DNA of 6,674 nucleotides from the NCBI GenBank assembly GCA_026001245.1, contig BNZR01000070.1, forward strand, positions 1 through 6,674, in the 5' to 3' direction. The position numbers and the translations under genes were made by a program. The notes beneath the pieces were generated by a model. It made no database searches, had not been told where the DNA came from, and was given only the letters and a program-made list of their open reading frames with translations. The first letter of the stretch is position 1; every line of letters begins with the position of its first letter. The DNA comes from Clostridia bacterium. GTDB taxonomy: Bacteria; Bacillota_A; Clostridia; Oscillospirales; UBA929. Shown in pieces: positions 1 to 6,410 of this stretch.

Positions 1-864
1 AACGAGTCCCCCGCCTCGACGCTGATGTCCGCGCCGAGAAAGCGTGAGGAAACGGCGCAAGTCCCGCTGGAGCGGTTGATTCCTTATCAAAAGGAACACC
101 CATTTAAAGCGTACGGAGATGATGAAATGGCGAGTTTAGTTGAGAGTATCAAGGAAAACGGCGTGTTGACACCACTGCTTGTGCGCCGTGCCGACGAGGA
201 CGCGTTTGACGCAACATTTGAAATACTTGCCGGGCATAATCGCGCCGAAGCCGCGAAACGGGTTGGACTAGACACGGTGCTGTGCCGGATTTTGGACGTT
301 GACGACGATCGAGCCGCGCTGGTTGTGGTGGAGACAAACTTGGAACAGCGCGAGAATCTTTTACCGAGCGAAAAGGCGTTCGCGTACAAACTACGGCTGG
401 ACGCGATGAGGCGGCACAGCGGCGACACTCGAGAGGCGGTAGCCGATGACGAGAGCGCGAGGACAGTTTCAAATTACATTCGGCTGACCTATTTGGACAA
501 GGATTTGTTGCAGTTGGTGGACGATGGCGAGTTGTCCGTGATGTCGGGCGTATATGTGTCGTTTCTTCCCGCCGGGCTTCAGGAGGAGTTGTACAGGGTG
601 TTGGTTGATTTGAAATTGAAACTGTCTGTGGAGAGCGCGAAGCGGTTGAAAGAGTTGTATGACGGCGGTGATTTAGACGCGGCCGGTGTGCGCGGTGCTT
701 TGACGAAACCGAAAAAGGAGCAGGCGGTGTCGGCGGTTGTGGCTAAAGCGTTTGGGAAGTACATCAAAAAGGCGACTAAGAAACGTAAGCTGACGGCAGA
801 GCAATCTGACGATTTGATGGCGAGGATTCAGAGCGTGACGGATGAGTTTTTGAGTGGGATTTGA
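1..864 (+). CDS. parB: ParB/RepB/Spo0J family partition-type protein, 5' end outside window
   Basis: The reading frame is open from base 1 with no stop before the first ATG at 25. No convincing RBS precedes that ATG, so the gene very probably starts outside the window. Numbering from that Met, residues about 13-105 form a ParB N-terminal (ParB/sulfiredoxin-like) domain. The ERLIPYQKEHPF opening and DEMASLVESIKENGVLTPLLV are typical, and GHNRAEAAKRVG (70-81) is the GxxR-type nucleotide-binding box. The TNLEQRENLLPSEKAFAYK stretch (104-122) is typical of Bacillota plasmid and mobile-element ParBs. The central helix-turn-helix part (about 135-180) is shorter than in full-length relatives. The C-terminus is Lys-rich and helical. 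The known family role is CTP-dependent DNA clamping at parS sites for segregation. No parA or parS is visible here, so it may instead be an orphan ParB-like regulator. It faces the rest of the window across an IS remnant and is probably not functionally tied to the transporter unit. Confidence 0.88.
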   Translation, partial: NESPASTLMSAPRKREETAQVPLERLIPYQKEHPFKAYGDDEMASLVESIKENGVLTPLLVRRADEDAFDATFEILAGHNRAEAAKRVGLDTVLCRILDVDDDRAALVVVETNLEQRENLLPSEKAFAYKLRLDAMRRHSGDTREAVADDESARTVSNYIRLTYLDKDLLQLVDDGELSVMSGVYVSFLPAGLQEELYRVLVDLKLKLSVESAKRLKELYDGGDLDAAGVRGALTKPKKEQAVSAVVAKAFGKYIKKATKKRKLTAEQSDDLMARIQSVTDEFLSGI

Positions 865-966
865 GCAAAAATAAAACGGTGATTTGCAGGGAATTCGCAA
901 TATCAAGAGGGATACAACTCGAAAATTCTCGCTAAACTCCGGAAAGTTGCAACATATTCAGATTAT

Positions 967-981
967 CGGCAAAATTTGCCG
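967..981. repeat. Short perfect inverted repeat upstream of the small membrane gene
   Basis: CGGCAAA and TTTGCCG flank a single central A. The repeat lies 44 bases upstream of the ATG at 1026, in the 161-base gap after parB. Its size and position suit a dimeric regulator's operator, and a weak promoter-like pair (TTGCAA, 17 bases, CAAAAT) overlaps it. The centre is too tight to form a good RNA hairpin and no T-run follows, so a parB terminator is unlikely. A role as operator is inference only. Confidence 0.4.
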
Positions 982-1025
982 AAACGGGTGATAATTGGCT
1001 TGTAAATTGTGAAGGAGATTGCAAT

Positions 1026-1388
1026 ATGTACGAGTTTCTCTTGGATGTCAGCAATTTTATATATGGCAATACAGGGGTTACGACATTGCTCATGTTCTTA
1101 ATCTGCGGCTCGAACTTGGGATTGCCCATATTCATGCTTGTTTCAGAGCGAGATGAAGGTCGGCTATATATCGCTTATGTTATTACAGTAATAATCAATC
1201 TCGCTTTTTTCGTCTTGGCACTTTTCGCGTTGTTTTCTTGCGATGATGAGATTGCGCATGTTGTCATACACAACCTCCGGGAAGCCGCCGCCGAGCAGCT
1301 CGAACATCTTCACGTGACTGTCCATGAAAACTCCTATCTTCTCGTTGGTATACAAAAACGCCCATCGCCAGCCGCCTCCGGGGCTTGA
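1026..1388 (+). CDS. Small membrane protein of unknown function, 3' end replaced by IS21 sequence
   Basis: The start is well supported by GAAGGAG followed by 8 bases and ATG. The native part covers about residues 1-74. It has two hydrophobic helices (about 17-39 and 47-70) separated by a charged loop (SERDEGR), and ends at SCDD. I do not recognise the family. From about base 1251 the frame runs antisense through the istA coding region, giving an unrelated tail (LREAAAEQLEHLHVTV...) up to the TGA at 1386-1388. The gene is therefore a truncation with an accidental chimeric C-terminus. It could be translated as a 120-residue protein, but the original end of the gene is lost. It follows parB on the same strand with its own RBS and possibly its own promoter. 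Confidence 0.55.
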   Translation: MYEFLLDVSNFIYGNTGVTTLLMFLICGSNLGLPIFMLVSERDEGRLYIAYVITVIINLAFFVLALFALFSCDDEIAHVVIHNLREAAAEQLEHLHVTVHENSYLLVGIQKRPSPAASGA

Positions 1389-1913
1389 GAACATCGCGAT
1401 ATGATACTTCTTGACGCCGCCCCCGCAGTCCAGCCGCACCTCTCCAAAGTCGTATTCCAGCCGATCGCCCAGTTCGTATTCCTGCCGGATGAACACCTCC
1501 TTTGCTTTCCGGCGCAGCTTCGCAAGCTCTGCGTTGATCAGAGCCCGGCTGACCCTGAAGCCTTCAGTCTCCAGCTTCTCGTGGATTTGCTTGTTGGTCA
1601 GCTTCTGCTTGTGTCCGGTGCCTAACGTCCGAGTTTTTGCGTGATCTTCTTCCTCCACAATCTCCCGCAGCCGTGTCTCCAACTTCACCGTGTACACGTG
1701 CCTCACTCCTTCCCGAGGCGCGTAGTGCGGCTCCTCCGTCATCGCCGCCTGTATCGCTTTCATGTCCGCCTCCGGATTGCCCAGCTGTTGCGACAGCTCG
1801 CAATACCGCTCCCATACGTTCCGGATCGTTTTACGGTCGTGTCCCGTTTGCCGCGAGATTTCGTGCCCTGACAACCCCGCTTGCTTCATCCCTACGATTT
1901 GCCCGTGATTCAT
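1164..1913 (-). pseudogene. istA: IS21-family transposase IstA, C-terminally truncated
   Basis: Start chosen at ATG 1911-1913, preceded by AAAGGTG at 9 bases; a GTG four codons upstream lies too close to that RBS. Residues 1-40 are the N-terminal helix-turn-helix (GLSGHEISRQTGHDRKTIRNV). Residues about 150-222 are the start of the integrase-like catalytic core, with the first Asp in EYDFGEV (D155) and the second in VVYDNMRN (D217). IS21 transposases have a D-D-E triad and are usually around 400-500 residues long. Here similarity stops after MRN (about base 1251), before the catalytic Glu, and the last 28 codons are antisense to the small membrane gene. The istB helper ATPase that normally follows is absent. 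The transposase should be inactive. Confidence 0.85.
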
Positions 1914-1991
1914 GCTACATAACACCTTTCTTTCCCCCTACCATGTGTCAGTTTTGTGCTCTTCACTCACTCTTCTCAATATTCTAACACA
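1251..1991 (-). mobile_element. IS21-family element remnant (5' part only)
   Basis: The remnant contains the istA start region and its leader. The inner boundary at about 1251 is where IstA similarity ends and the interrupted membrane gene begins. The outer end is unresolved. A TGTGTTAGAAT motif (read on the minus strand, 1981-1991), 68 bases above the istA start, is one candidate because IS21 ends usually begin with TG; the end could lie as far out as about 2090. The missing istB and right end imply a deletion that joined the element to the small membrane gene. No target duplication can be looked for because one end is lost. Confidence 0.6.
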
Positions 1992-2174
1992 TCTCGAGGT
2001 TCTTTGCCAGCTTTAGCCCCTTTTTGCTTTAGATTTTTCGCATCCACTGGCGTGTTTTTATTGTAGCATATACAAATTATGTCAAGTAAAAATTTTTTCG
2101 CTTTTTTTCGCCATTTCTGCTTGACATTTCAAATCAACTGCGCCGCCCAAAACGAATTCGCCCGAAAACCGTTC
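1914..2174. other. Non-coding stretch between istA and the ATPase gene
   Basis: This 261-base segment has no credible gene on either strand. It holds the istA leader and the candidate promoter. It also has an inverted repeat, ATGTCAAG (2079-2086) with CTTGACAT (2120-2127), enclosing an A/T-rich run of homopolymers, and a CTAAAGC motif repeated 16 bases apart near 2013-2035. The inverted repeat could be an element end or a regulatory site. I see no convincing GC-rich hairpin with a U-run to end the transporter transcript, which reads into this segment from 2175. Confidence 0.5.
2057..2085 (-). promoter_or_regulatory. Possible promoter reading toward istA
   Basis: On the minus strand a perfect TTGACA (2080-2085) is followed either by TACAAT with a TG extension at a short 14-base spacing (2060-2065), or by AATAAA at 17 bases (2057-2062). 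Neither pairing is ideal. It lies about 150 bases above the istA start. It could belong to the element or to flanking DNA. Confidence 0.35.
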
Positions 2175-2807
2175 TCATCCAACCAACACGCCATTATCCA
2201 TCTCGCAAACAGTGTCGCACAACTCGGTAATATCCTCGGCGGAATGGGAGGCTATCAGCAGAGTTTTTCCCGCCGTCCGTAAGCCTTTGAAATATTCGCG
2301 CATATCCGAAACGCCCTGTTTGTCCAAACCATTCATCGGTTCGTCGAGTATCAAAATAGGTGAATTGTCCATAATTGCCTGCGCCAAACCCAGCCGTTGA
2401 CGCATACCAAGGCTGTATTTTTTGACGGATTTTTTAAGCTCCGGGTTCAGTCCGACCTTTCTAATAACATCTTTTATGTACTTTTTGTCGGATTTGTGAC
2501 GCAATTGATACAGCAAATTCAAATTTTTGAAGCCGCTGTAATAGGGGATAAAGGCGGGCGTTTCAATGATAAAACTCACACTTTCAGGAAAGTCGACATC
2601 TATGCCGACTTTTTTGCCGTCCACCAAAATTTCACCGCAATCGGGCTTGACAAAGCCGCAAATGCACTTCATCAGCATAGTTTTCCCCGACCCATTACGC
2701 CCGATTATACCGTGAATTTTCCCCTTCTCGAAAAAGATATTCACATCTTCAAGAATTTTTTGGTTCTTAATCGTCAGAGACAGATTTGCGATTTCTATGA
2801 TATTCAT
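2175..2807 (-). CDS. ABC transporter ATP-binding protein, BcrA/LanF type
   Basis: A complete minimal nucleotide-binding domain of 210 residues. It has Walker A GRNGSGKT (36-43), signature YSLGMRQR (131-138), Walker B ILILDEP (151-157), D-loop NGLD (159-162) and the switch His in ASHS (H188). The Q-loop position reads FIIETP, with Glu (E82) instead of Gln. This is characteristic of the bacitracin-resistance (BcrA) and lantibiotic-immunity (LanF) ATPases. It would power the two permeases encoded just upstream by ATP hydrolysis at the inner membrane face. The ATG directly abuts the TAA of the preceding permease gene, with GGAGGA 7 bases upstream inside that gene, so translation is coupled. At 210 residues it is shorter than BcrA proteins (around 300) and close to LanF. 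The substrate is not shown by the sequence; export or membrane clearing of a peptide is the best guess. Confidence 0.93.
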   Translation of the reverse strand: MNIIEIANLSLTIKNQKILEDVNIFFEKGKIHGIIGRNGSGKTMLMKCICGFVKPDCGEILVDGKKVGIDVDFPESVSFIIETPAFIPYYSGFKNLNLLYQLRHKSDKKYIKDVIRKVGLNPELKKSVKKYSLGMRQRLGLAQAIMDNSPILILDEPMNGLDKQGVSDMREYFKGLRTAGKTLLIASHSAEDITELCDTVCEMDNGVLVG

Positions 2808-3662
2808 TTAATTGTCCTCCAATGTATTAAAATTCGCCTTTTTTACCGCCACAAATGCCAGCGCAAATACTGCAAGGATAAGAATCGCAAAATATATGTA
2901 CGAATATGGCACGGGTTTTATCGGTTCGCGTAGAATTTCGGTGTAATGCAACCAAATAATTGTGTTGCCCATTGGGGAAAACCACATGGCGGTCTCTCTC
3001 AGTGAGGTTGTCGCAACTCCAATTGCGATAACCACAACGGCAGAAATCAGCCCCGCCATACGCAATCCAAGGATTTTGAAGAGGAAAATAATCTCACACA
3101 GTAAAAATAGATACAACACTGTAAACGCGAAAGTGTGCAATGTCGCGGTAAAAAGCCCGATCTGATTATACAAATTTGCCGGAAGCAATGCCGCTACAAA
3201 TAGATCTTGATCCTCCGGGAAACGAAAGGCGTAAAACCGCGTCGAATCGCTCCACCAATCGCCAAATTCTGAATTCCCAATGCTGAATAACGCGGAAAAC
3301 AACATTACACTAAAAACATACACGCTTATGGCGGTCAATGAAAACAACATTTGCCCTAAAAACCACCTTGTGCGCCCCGTGCGGCTGATAAAAAACAGTG
3401 TATTTCCGCCGATTATAGGGAAGTCGCTCATCAGAACGAGGAACACCGCAGGTATCAGCATTGCCAGCAATTCTGAGTTGCCCACCGCGATAAACGGCTC
3501 TAAAATATTGAGCGGCAATCCCATTTTGTCAGCTCGCGCCATCAACGGCTCAATGGCGACTGTTTTTATGAAGATAATCATAACGAAAAATACTATCATT
3601 CGTGGATTTGTAATCCATTTAACGAACTCTGTTTTCGTTGTTTTGAGTACTGGACTAATCAC
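2808..3662 (-). CDS. ABC-2 type transporter permease (second subunit)
   Basis: 284 residues starting at GTG (3660-3662), preceded by AGGAGG at 10 bases. About six membrane helices are visible: 22-40, 63-83, 100-128, 170-196, 199-217 and 254-273. Between helices 2 and 3 lies a cytoplasmic loop with FFISRTGRTRWFLGQ (90-104). The upstream permease has a similar Arg/Gly-rich loop (ERESRMTRYVIGKVGK), likely the elbow or coupling region touching the ATPase. A large extracytoplasmic loop (about 130-168) is rich in aromatic and acidic residues. The start overlaps the upstream permease gene by 8 bases and the stop abuts the ATPase ATG. With its neighbour it would form a heterodimeric channel of the LanE/LanG or BcrB kind. 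Family membership rests on topology, size and neighbourhood, because primary sequence is poorly conserved in this group. Confidence 0.83.
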   Translation of the reverse strand: MISPVLKTTKTEFVKWITNPRMIVFFVMIIFIKTVAIEPLMARADKMGLPLNILEPFIAVGNSELLAMLIPAVFLVLMSDFPIIGGNTLFFISRTGRTRWFLGQMLFSLTAISVYVFSVMLFSALFSIGNSEFGDWWSDSTRFYAFRFPEDQDLFVAALLPANLYNQIGLFTATLHTFAFTVLYLFLLCEIIFLFKILGLRMAGLISAVVVIAIGVATTSLRETAMWFSPMGNTIIWLHYTEILREPIKPVPYSYIYFAILILAVFALAFVAVKKANFNTLEDN

Positions 3663-4542
3663 CTAAATCAAACCTCCTGTTCATCAATAAATTGTGACTT
3701 ACTAAGAAAACAATTAGGATCGCCCCCTGCAAAACCGCGATTTTCCACATCACATGGCCTGAATTGAAAATGCTACGCAGACTATTTGTGCTTATAATCT
3801 GGATGAAATCAAACTTTTTGACATCAATGTTCATCCAATCTTGCATGGCGTCAAACATAAGCTTTTGCGTGCCTTGATCTAGTATGTATTTTACGAAGAA
3901 CGGTATGCACGTAAGCAAGTATTTATTGCGGATAACTGCGGACATTCCGAACGCCGGCAAGCTCCACATCGCCGAGTACACAAAAATGCAAAGGAACTGT
4001 GAAATTTCCCAAGCGACAAGACCTAAATTTCGATATATCAAATCGTTTTCAAGCATATTCTTGAATATTGCTTGCTGGTCTTCGGGATATGCCGAAATAG
4101 GCGGGAAGAAGAAGCCGCAGGTTATCATAAATAGCGCGTAACCAAGCATTACGGCAAGCCCGGAGACGAGAAAGTTGGCAATAAAATTCCCCCAATTATA
4201 TGAAAGCTTGCCAACTTTCCCAATGACATATCGCGTCATTCTGCTCTCTCGCTCGTCACAAAACAGCGGTACGTACACCAACGATACTATAATCGGCAGA
4301 AACATCATAAGCCATGAACCGCTTCCATTCATCAAAACCGCTTCAAAAGCGTAATGAAAATCGTCAAAAAGCACATCGTTTTTACCCATGATAATGTTGA
4401 AAACGGTTATGCTGGTCTCGTTATTTTCAAGTGCAATCTCGCTTGAAAAGCAAATCCCAAAAGTGATTAAAACGCAAGAAATAAATCCAAGCGACACAAA
4501 GCTTTTCAAGACGTTCTGTTTCGTAAGTCGCAACAGCTTCAT
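3655..4542 (-). CDS. ABC-2 type transporter permease (first subunit)
   Basis: 295 residues from ATG 4540-4542, preceded by GGAGGAGAGTGAGG within the end of the lipoprotein gene. The frame stays open 70 codons further upstream, but that extension (Arg-rich, many TRR) is antisense-like translation of the lipoprotein gene and has no RBS, so I reject it. There are six predicted helices: about 13-33, 76-95, 118-147, 178-202, 205-222 and 266-286. Helix 2 is followed by the cytoplasmic loop FCDERESRMTRYVIGK (94-109). A large extracytoplasmic segment (about 34-75) lies between helices 1 and 2, as in many ABC-2 permeases. The start is one base after the lipoprotein stop and the end overlaps the next permease by 8 bases, so the four genes are translationally coupled. 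It is distinct in sequence from its partner permease, so the complex is probably heteromeric. Confidence 0.83.
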   Translation of the reverse strand: MKLLRLTKQNVLKSFVSLGFISCVLITFGICFSSEIALENNETSITVFNIIMGKNDVLFDDFHYAFEAVLMNGSGSWLMMFLPIIVSLVYVPLFCDERESRMTRYVIGKVGKLSYNWGNFIANFLVSGLAVMLGYALFMITCGFFFPPISAYPEDQQAIFKNMLENDLIYRNLGLVAWEISQFLCIFVYSAMWSLPAFGMSAVIRNKYLLTCIPFFVKYILDQGTQKLMFDAMQDWMNIDVKKFDFIQIISTNSLRSIFNSGHVMWKIAVLQGAILIVFLVSHNLLMNRRFDLGD

Positions 4543-4543
4543 A

Positions 4544-5800
4544 CTATTCCTCACTCTCCTCCGAATTAGTAGTATAATACCTGAAATTCTCGCCATCCTT
4601 CGCGTCCACATACGCGTGATAAATACGCTTGTCGTTGGCGTTATAACAGGTGAGCTTCCACGCGATAGTGGCGTTTTCAGTCCAATCCTCCGCCGCCTCG
4701 TCCACGTATTTCGACGTGTACAAAAGCTCCACCTTTTGTACTTCAAACTCAACGGATTTGCTCATTTTTTCGCTGATTAGCGAAATCGCCTGCCCCACGG
4801 GTATTATAGTATCAAAAGTATCGATTACCTCCGCGCCATACGCGGCCGCAGTACCGAGAAATATATCAACATTATCCGTTTCGTACACACAGGCAATCTC
4901 AATTCTGCGGTTGTAATTATACTCCGACAGGCTACCCGGATTGCCGTAATCAAAGGGTATTCCATCGTATTCATCGGTGATATTGTATACATAACAGTAC
5001 GAATTATCGTCTATTTTGAACACATTAACATCGCCCACGACAGTGACTTTAAGGGGCTTATCTTTGTATGCGGGGACTTTAGTGAAATACTCTTCAAGCA
5101 TTTTCACACCATCGGCAATCGACATCTCTTTGTCGGATAATTTGTAGCTTTTGGTGCTATCAAACGGGAGACTATCCACGAGTTCAAGCGGATCTTGGGG
5201 TAGCCAACTAGCGACTGGGAATAAATTTTCACGCGGATAATCAGGGTTCGCATACAACGCGTTGTAAATTCCGCCACGATTCATTCTAAACGGCAAAGCA
5301 TTAGGAAGGGCCAAATAATAGAAGTCATTTCCTGTAGGTTTTGACCAATCTAGCCCTACTGTGCCACTTGTTTCAAGCATAAAAAATGCGAAATCTACAT
5401 TTCCCGACATGACCTCATCGAAATTATCTTTGATGGGAAAATCAATTTGTGGTCTTTCCTCGTCATCTCCCCAGCTTGGCGTTTCTCGCGGACGATAATA
5501 TATATAGTTATCGTCTATCGTTTTGTCGGAGAAGAAATATGCTAAATCCGACATGAAGCGGTCGTAAAATTCCTTAGGTTCGAGTATATCAGGCGCCCAC
5601 ATATGTATAGAATGATAGCCCGAACTACGTTCGGGAGCGAAGTAATAGACATTATCGGCGAACTTCAGGTTGTCGTAAGTCTCGTTTTTGGCCACTTCAA
5701 AATCGTTGGAATATACTTTCGGCGGCATTGAGCATGCGGTTAACGAAAGCACCAGCAGGGCTAGAAAGAACGCTGCTAGTTTAATATACTTGGATCTCAT
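4544..5800 (-). CDS. Lipoprotein of unknown function, linked to ABC transporter
   Basis: 418 residues from ATG 5798-5800, with AAAAGGAG 8 bases upstream. A GTG three codons further out would sit on the RBS itself, so it is rejected. The N-terminus is a lipoprotein signal: MRSKYIK, a hydrophobic stretch and lipobox LTAC with the lipidated Cys at 23. The mature protein would be anchored on the outer face of the membrane. It is acidic and rich in Tyr, Phe and Asp, with no further membrane helix. The C-terminal 65 or so residues (VQKVELLYTSKYVDEA...AWKLTCYN...YVDAKDG) look like a small alpha/beta domain of the PepSY or YycI kind; this is a weak impression. It ends in an acidic tail (SEESEE). Its place beside two permeases and a LanF-like ATPase suggests a substrate-binding or immunity (LanI-like) partner. 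It does not resemble a classical solute-binding protein. Confidence 0.85.
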   Translation of the reverse strand: MRSKYIKLAAFFLALLVLSLTACSMPPKVYSNDFEVAKNETYDNLKFADNVYYFAPERSSGYHSIHMWAPDILEPKEFYDRFMSDLAYFFSDKTIDDNYIYYRPRETPSWGDDEERPQIDFPIKDNFDEVMSGNVDFAFFMLETSGTVGLDWSKPTGNDFYYLALPNALPFRMNRGGIYNALYANPDYPRENLFPVASWLPQDPLELVDSLPFDSTKSYKLSDKEMSIADGVKMLEEYFTKVPAYKDKPLKVTVVGDVNVFKIDDNSYCYVYNITDEYDGIPFDYGNPGSLSEYNYNRRIEIACVYETDNVDIFLGTAAAYGAEVIDTFDTIIPVGQAISLISEKMSKSVEFEVQKVELLYTSKYVDEAAEDWTENATIAWKLTCYNANDKRIYHAYVDAKDGENFRYYTTNSEESEE

Positions 5801-5835
5801 TTTCCTCACTCCTTTTGATTTAATAGCGGGGGTTG

Positions 5836-5868
5836 GGGGTATCGGAGCTAAAATTTCTCCGATACCCC
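5836..5868 (-). promoter_or_regulatory. Intercistronic hairpin (attenuator or RNA-processing site)
   Basis: A perfect 12-bp stem (GGGGTATCGGAG with CTCCGATACCCC) and a 9-base loop begin 10 bases after the stop of the secreted-protein gene and end 20 bases before the lipoprotein RBS. No U-run follows on either strand, so it is not a standard intrinsic terminator. By analogy with bacteriocin operons it could partly stop transcription, or stabilise the upstream mRNA after processing, so that the first gene is expressed above the transporter genes. Confidence 0.75.
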
Positions 5869-5878
5869 TAGGGTCAGT

Positions 5879-6310
5879 CTACCATTGAGTTTTTACCGTT
5901 CCGGTAGTCGAAAGCGAGCATGCATCGAAGCTGGTTGTGCTGATTGTAGCGCGAAGTATCAAGTGGCCAGCAGTGGTAACTTGAGGAGTTACATCTCTGG
6001 TGGTTGTCGAGGCAGCCGTGAACGCTACAGAACTACTCAAAGTATGTTGCGAAATCGGAACAATCGTAACAGTCGCGTTAATTATTCCGGTACTTAAGGT
6101 TATTGACTTGCATTGAAGCTTCGCTCCTTGAGAAGTATAATAGAGCGTCATGTCCGATGGTGTGTTGAAGCTTAGGCCTCCCCCGACACGATTGTAGCGG
6201 GCAGACCAATCTTCGGAATACGAGACCGCGAAGGATCCTATGGACGAGGTTGCGATGATTGCCACGATTACGGCAAACGCGAGGATGCTTCGTGTGGTTT
6301 TCTTTTTCAT
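5879..6310 (-). CDS. Small secreted Ser/Thr-rich protein, possible bacteriocin-like product
   Basis: 143 residues; ATG 6308-6310 has AGGAG 9 bases upstream. The N-terminus is a Sec signal peptide (MKKKTTR, hydrophobic 8-25) with a likely cleavage after SFA (residue 28), leaving about 115 mature residues. By my count 39 of these are Ser or Thr. The pattern of short beta-prone stretches (KSITLSTGIINATVTIVPI, HLILRATIST) suggests an all-beta fold. There are two Cys in the mature part (67 and 131) that could form one disulfide, and Trp is the last residue. There is no lipobox, LPXTG or second membrane helix, so it should be released. I do not recognise the family. It is the first gene of the unit, before a strong hairpin and a lipoprotein/ABC module. 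A secreted toxin or bacteriocin (compare lactococcin 972, also a Sec-secreted beta protein ending in Trp) is possible but unproven; a structural surface protein is the alternative. Confidence 0.8.
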   Translation of the reverse strand: MKKKTTRSILAFAVIVAIIATSSIGSFAVSYSEDWSARYNRVGGGLSFNTPSDMTLYYTSQGAKLQCKSITLSTGIINATVTIVPISQHTLSSSVAFTAASTTTRDVTPQVTTAGHLILRATISTTSFDACSLSTTGTVKTQW

Positions 6311-6336
6311 GTCTATACACTCCTACTTTAATTTTT

Positions 6337-6352
6337 CCATGCCTTGGCATGG
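6337..6352 (-). promoter_or_regulatory. Small leader hairpin before the secreted-protein RBS
   Basis: The minus-strand RNA CCAUGCCAAGGCAUGG folds as a 6-bp stem with a CAAG loop, 12 bases above the AGGAG of the 143-residue gene. The corresponding segment of the other repeat copy (around 6427-6442) reads GCAUGCCAAGGUGUGG. There the changed bases give G-U wobble pairs, so pairing is kept in RNA from this strand. It may affect translation or RNA stability. Confidence 0.45.
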
Positions 6353-6410
6353 TGCTTGGACTGGCCGCGAGCTTACTGAACCATCGGACTCACCTCCTAA
6401 AAAATATCCC

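Noticed and set aside
1637..1987. 116-codon plus-strand ORF opposite istA
   Set aside because: It is Pro/Ala/Arg-rich translation of the antisense of istA, with no RBS or domain.
2397..2933. 178-codon plus-strand ORF opposite the ATPase and permease
   Set aside because: It is antisense to well-supported genes on the other strand, has no RBS and no recognisable domain.
4543..4752. 70-codon N-terminal extension of the first permease
   Set aside because: It is Arg/Thr-rich, overlaps the lipoprotein gene in another frame and has no RBS. The ATG at 4542 has a strong GGAGG-containing RBS and begins a typical permease N-terminus.
5821..5880. Intrinsic terminator after the secreted-protein gene
   Set aside because: The hairpin is strong but no U-run follows on either strand, so it is listed as an attenuator/processing hairpin instead.
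6078..6350. 90-codon minus-strand ORF overlapping the secreted-protein gene
   Set aside because: It is a frame-shifted reading of the signal-peptide gene with basic, low-complexity composition and no RBS of its own. Only its first codons echo the leader repeat.
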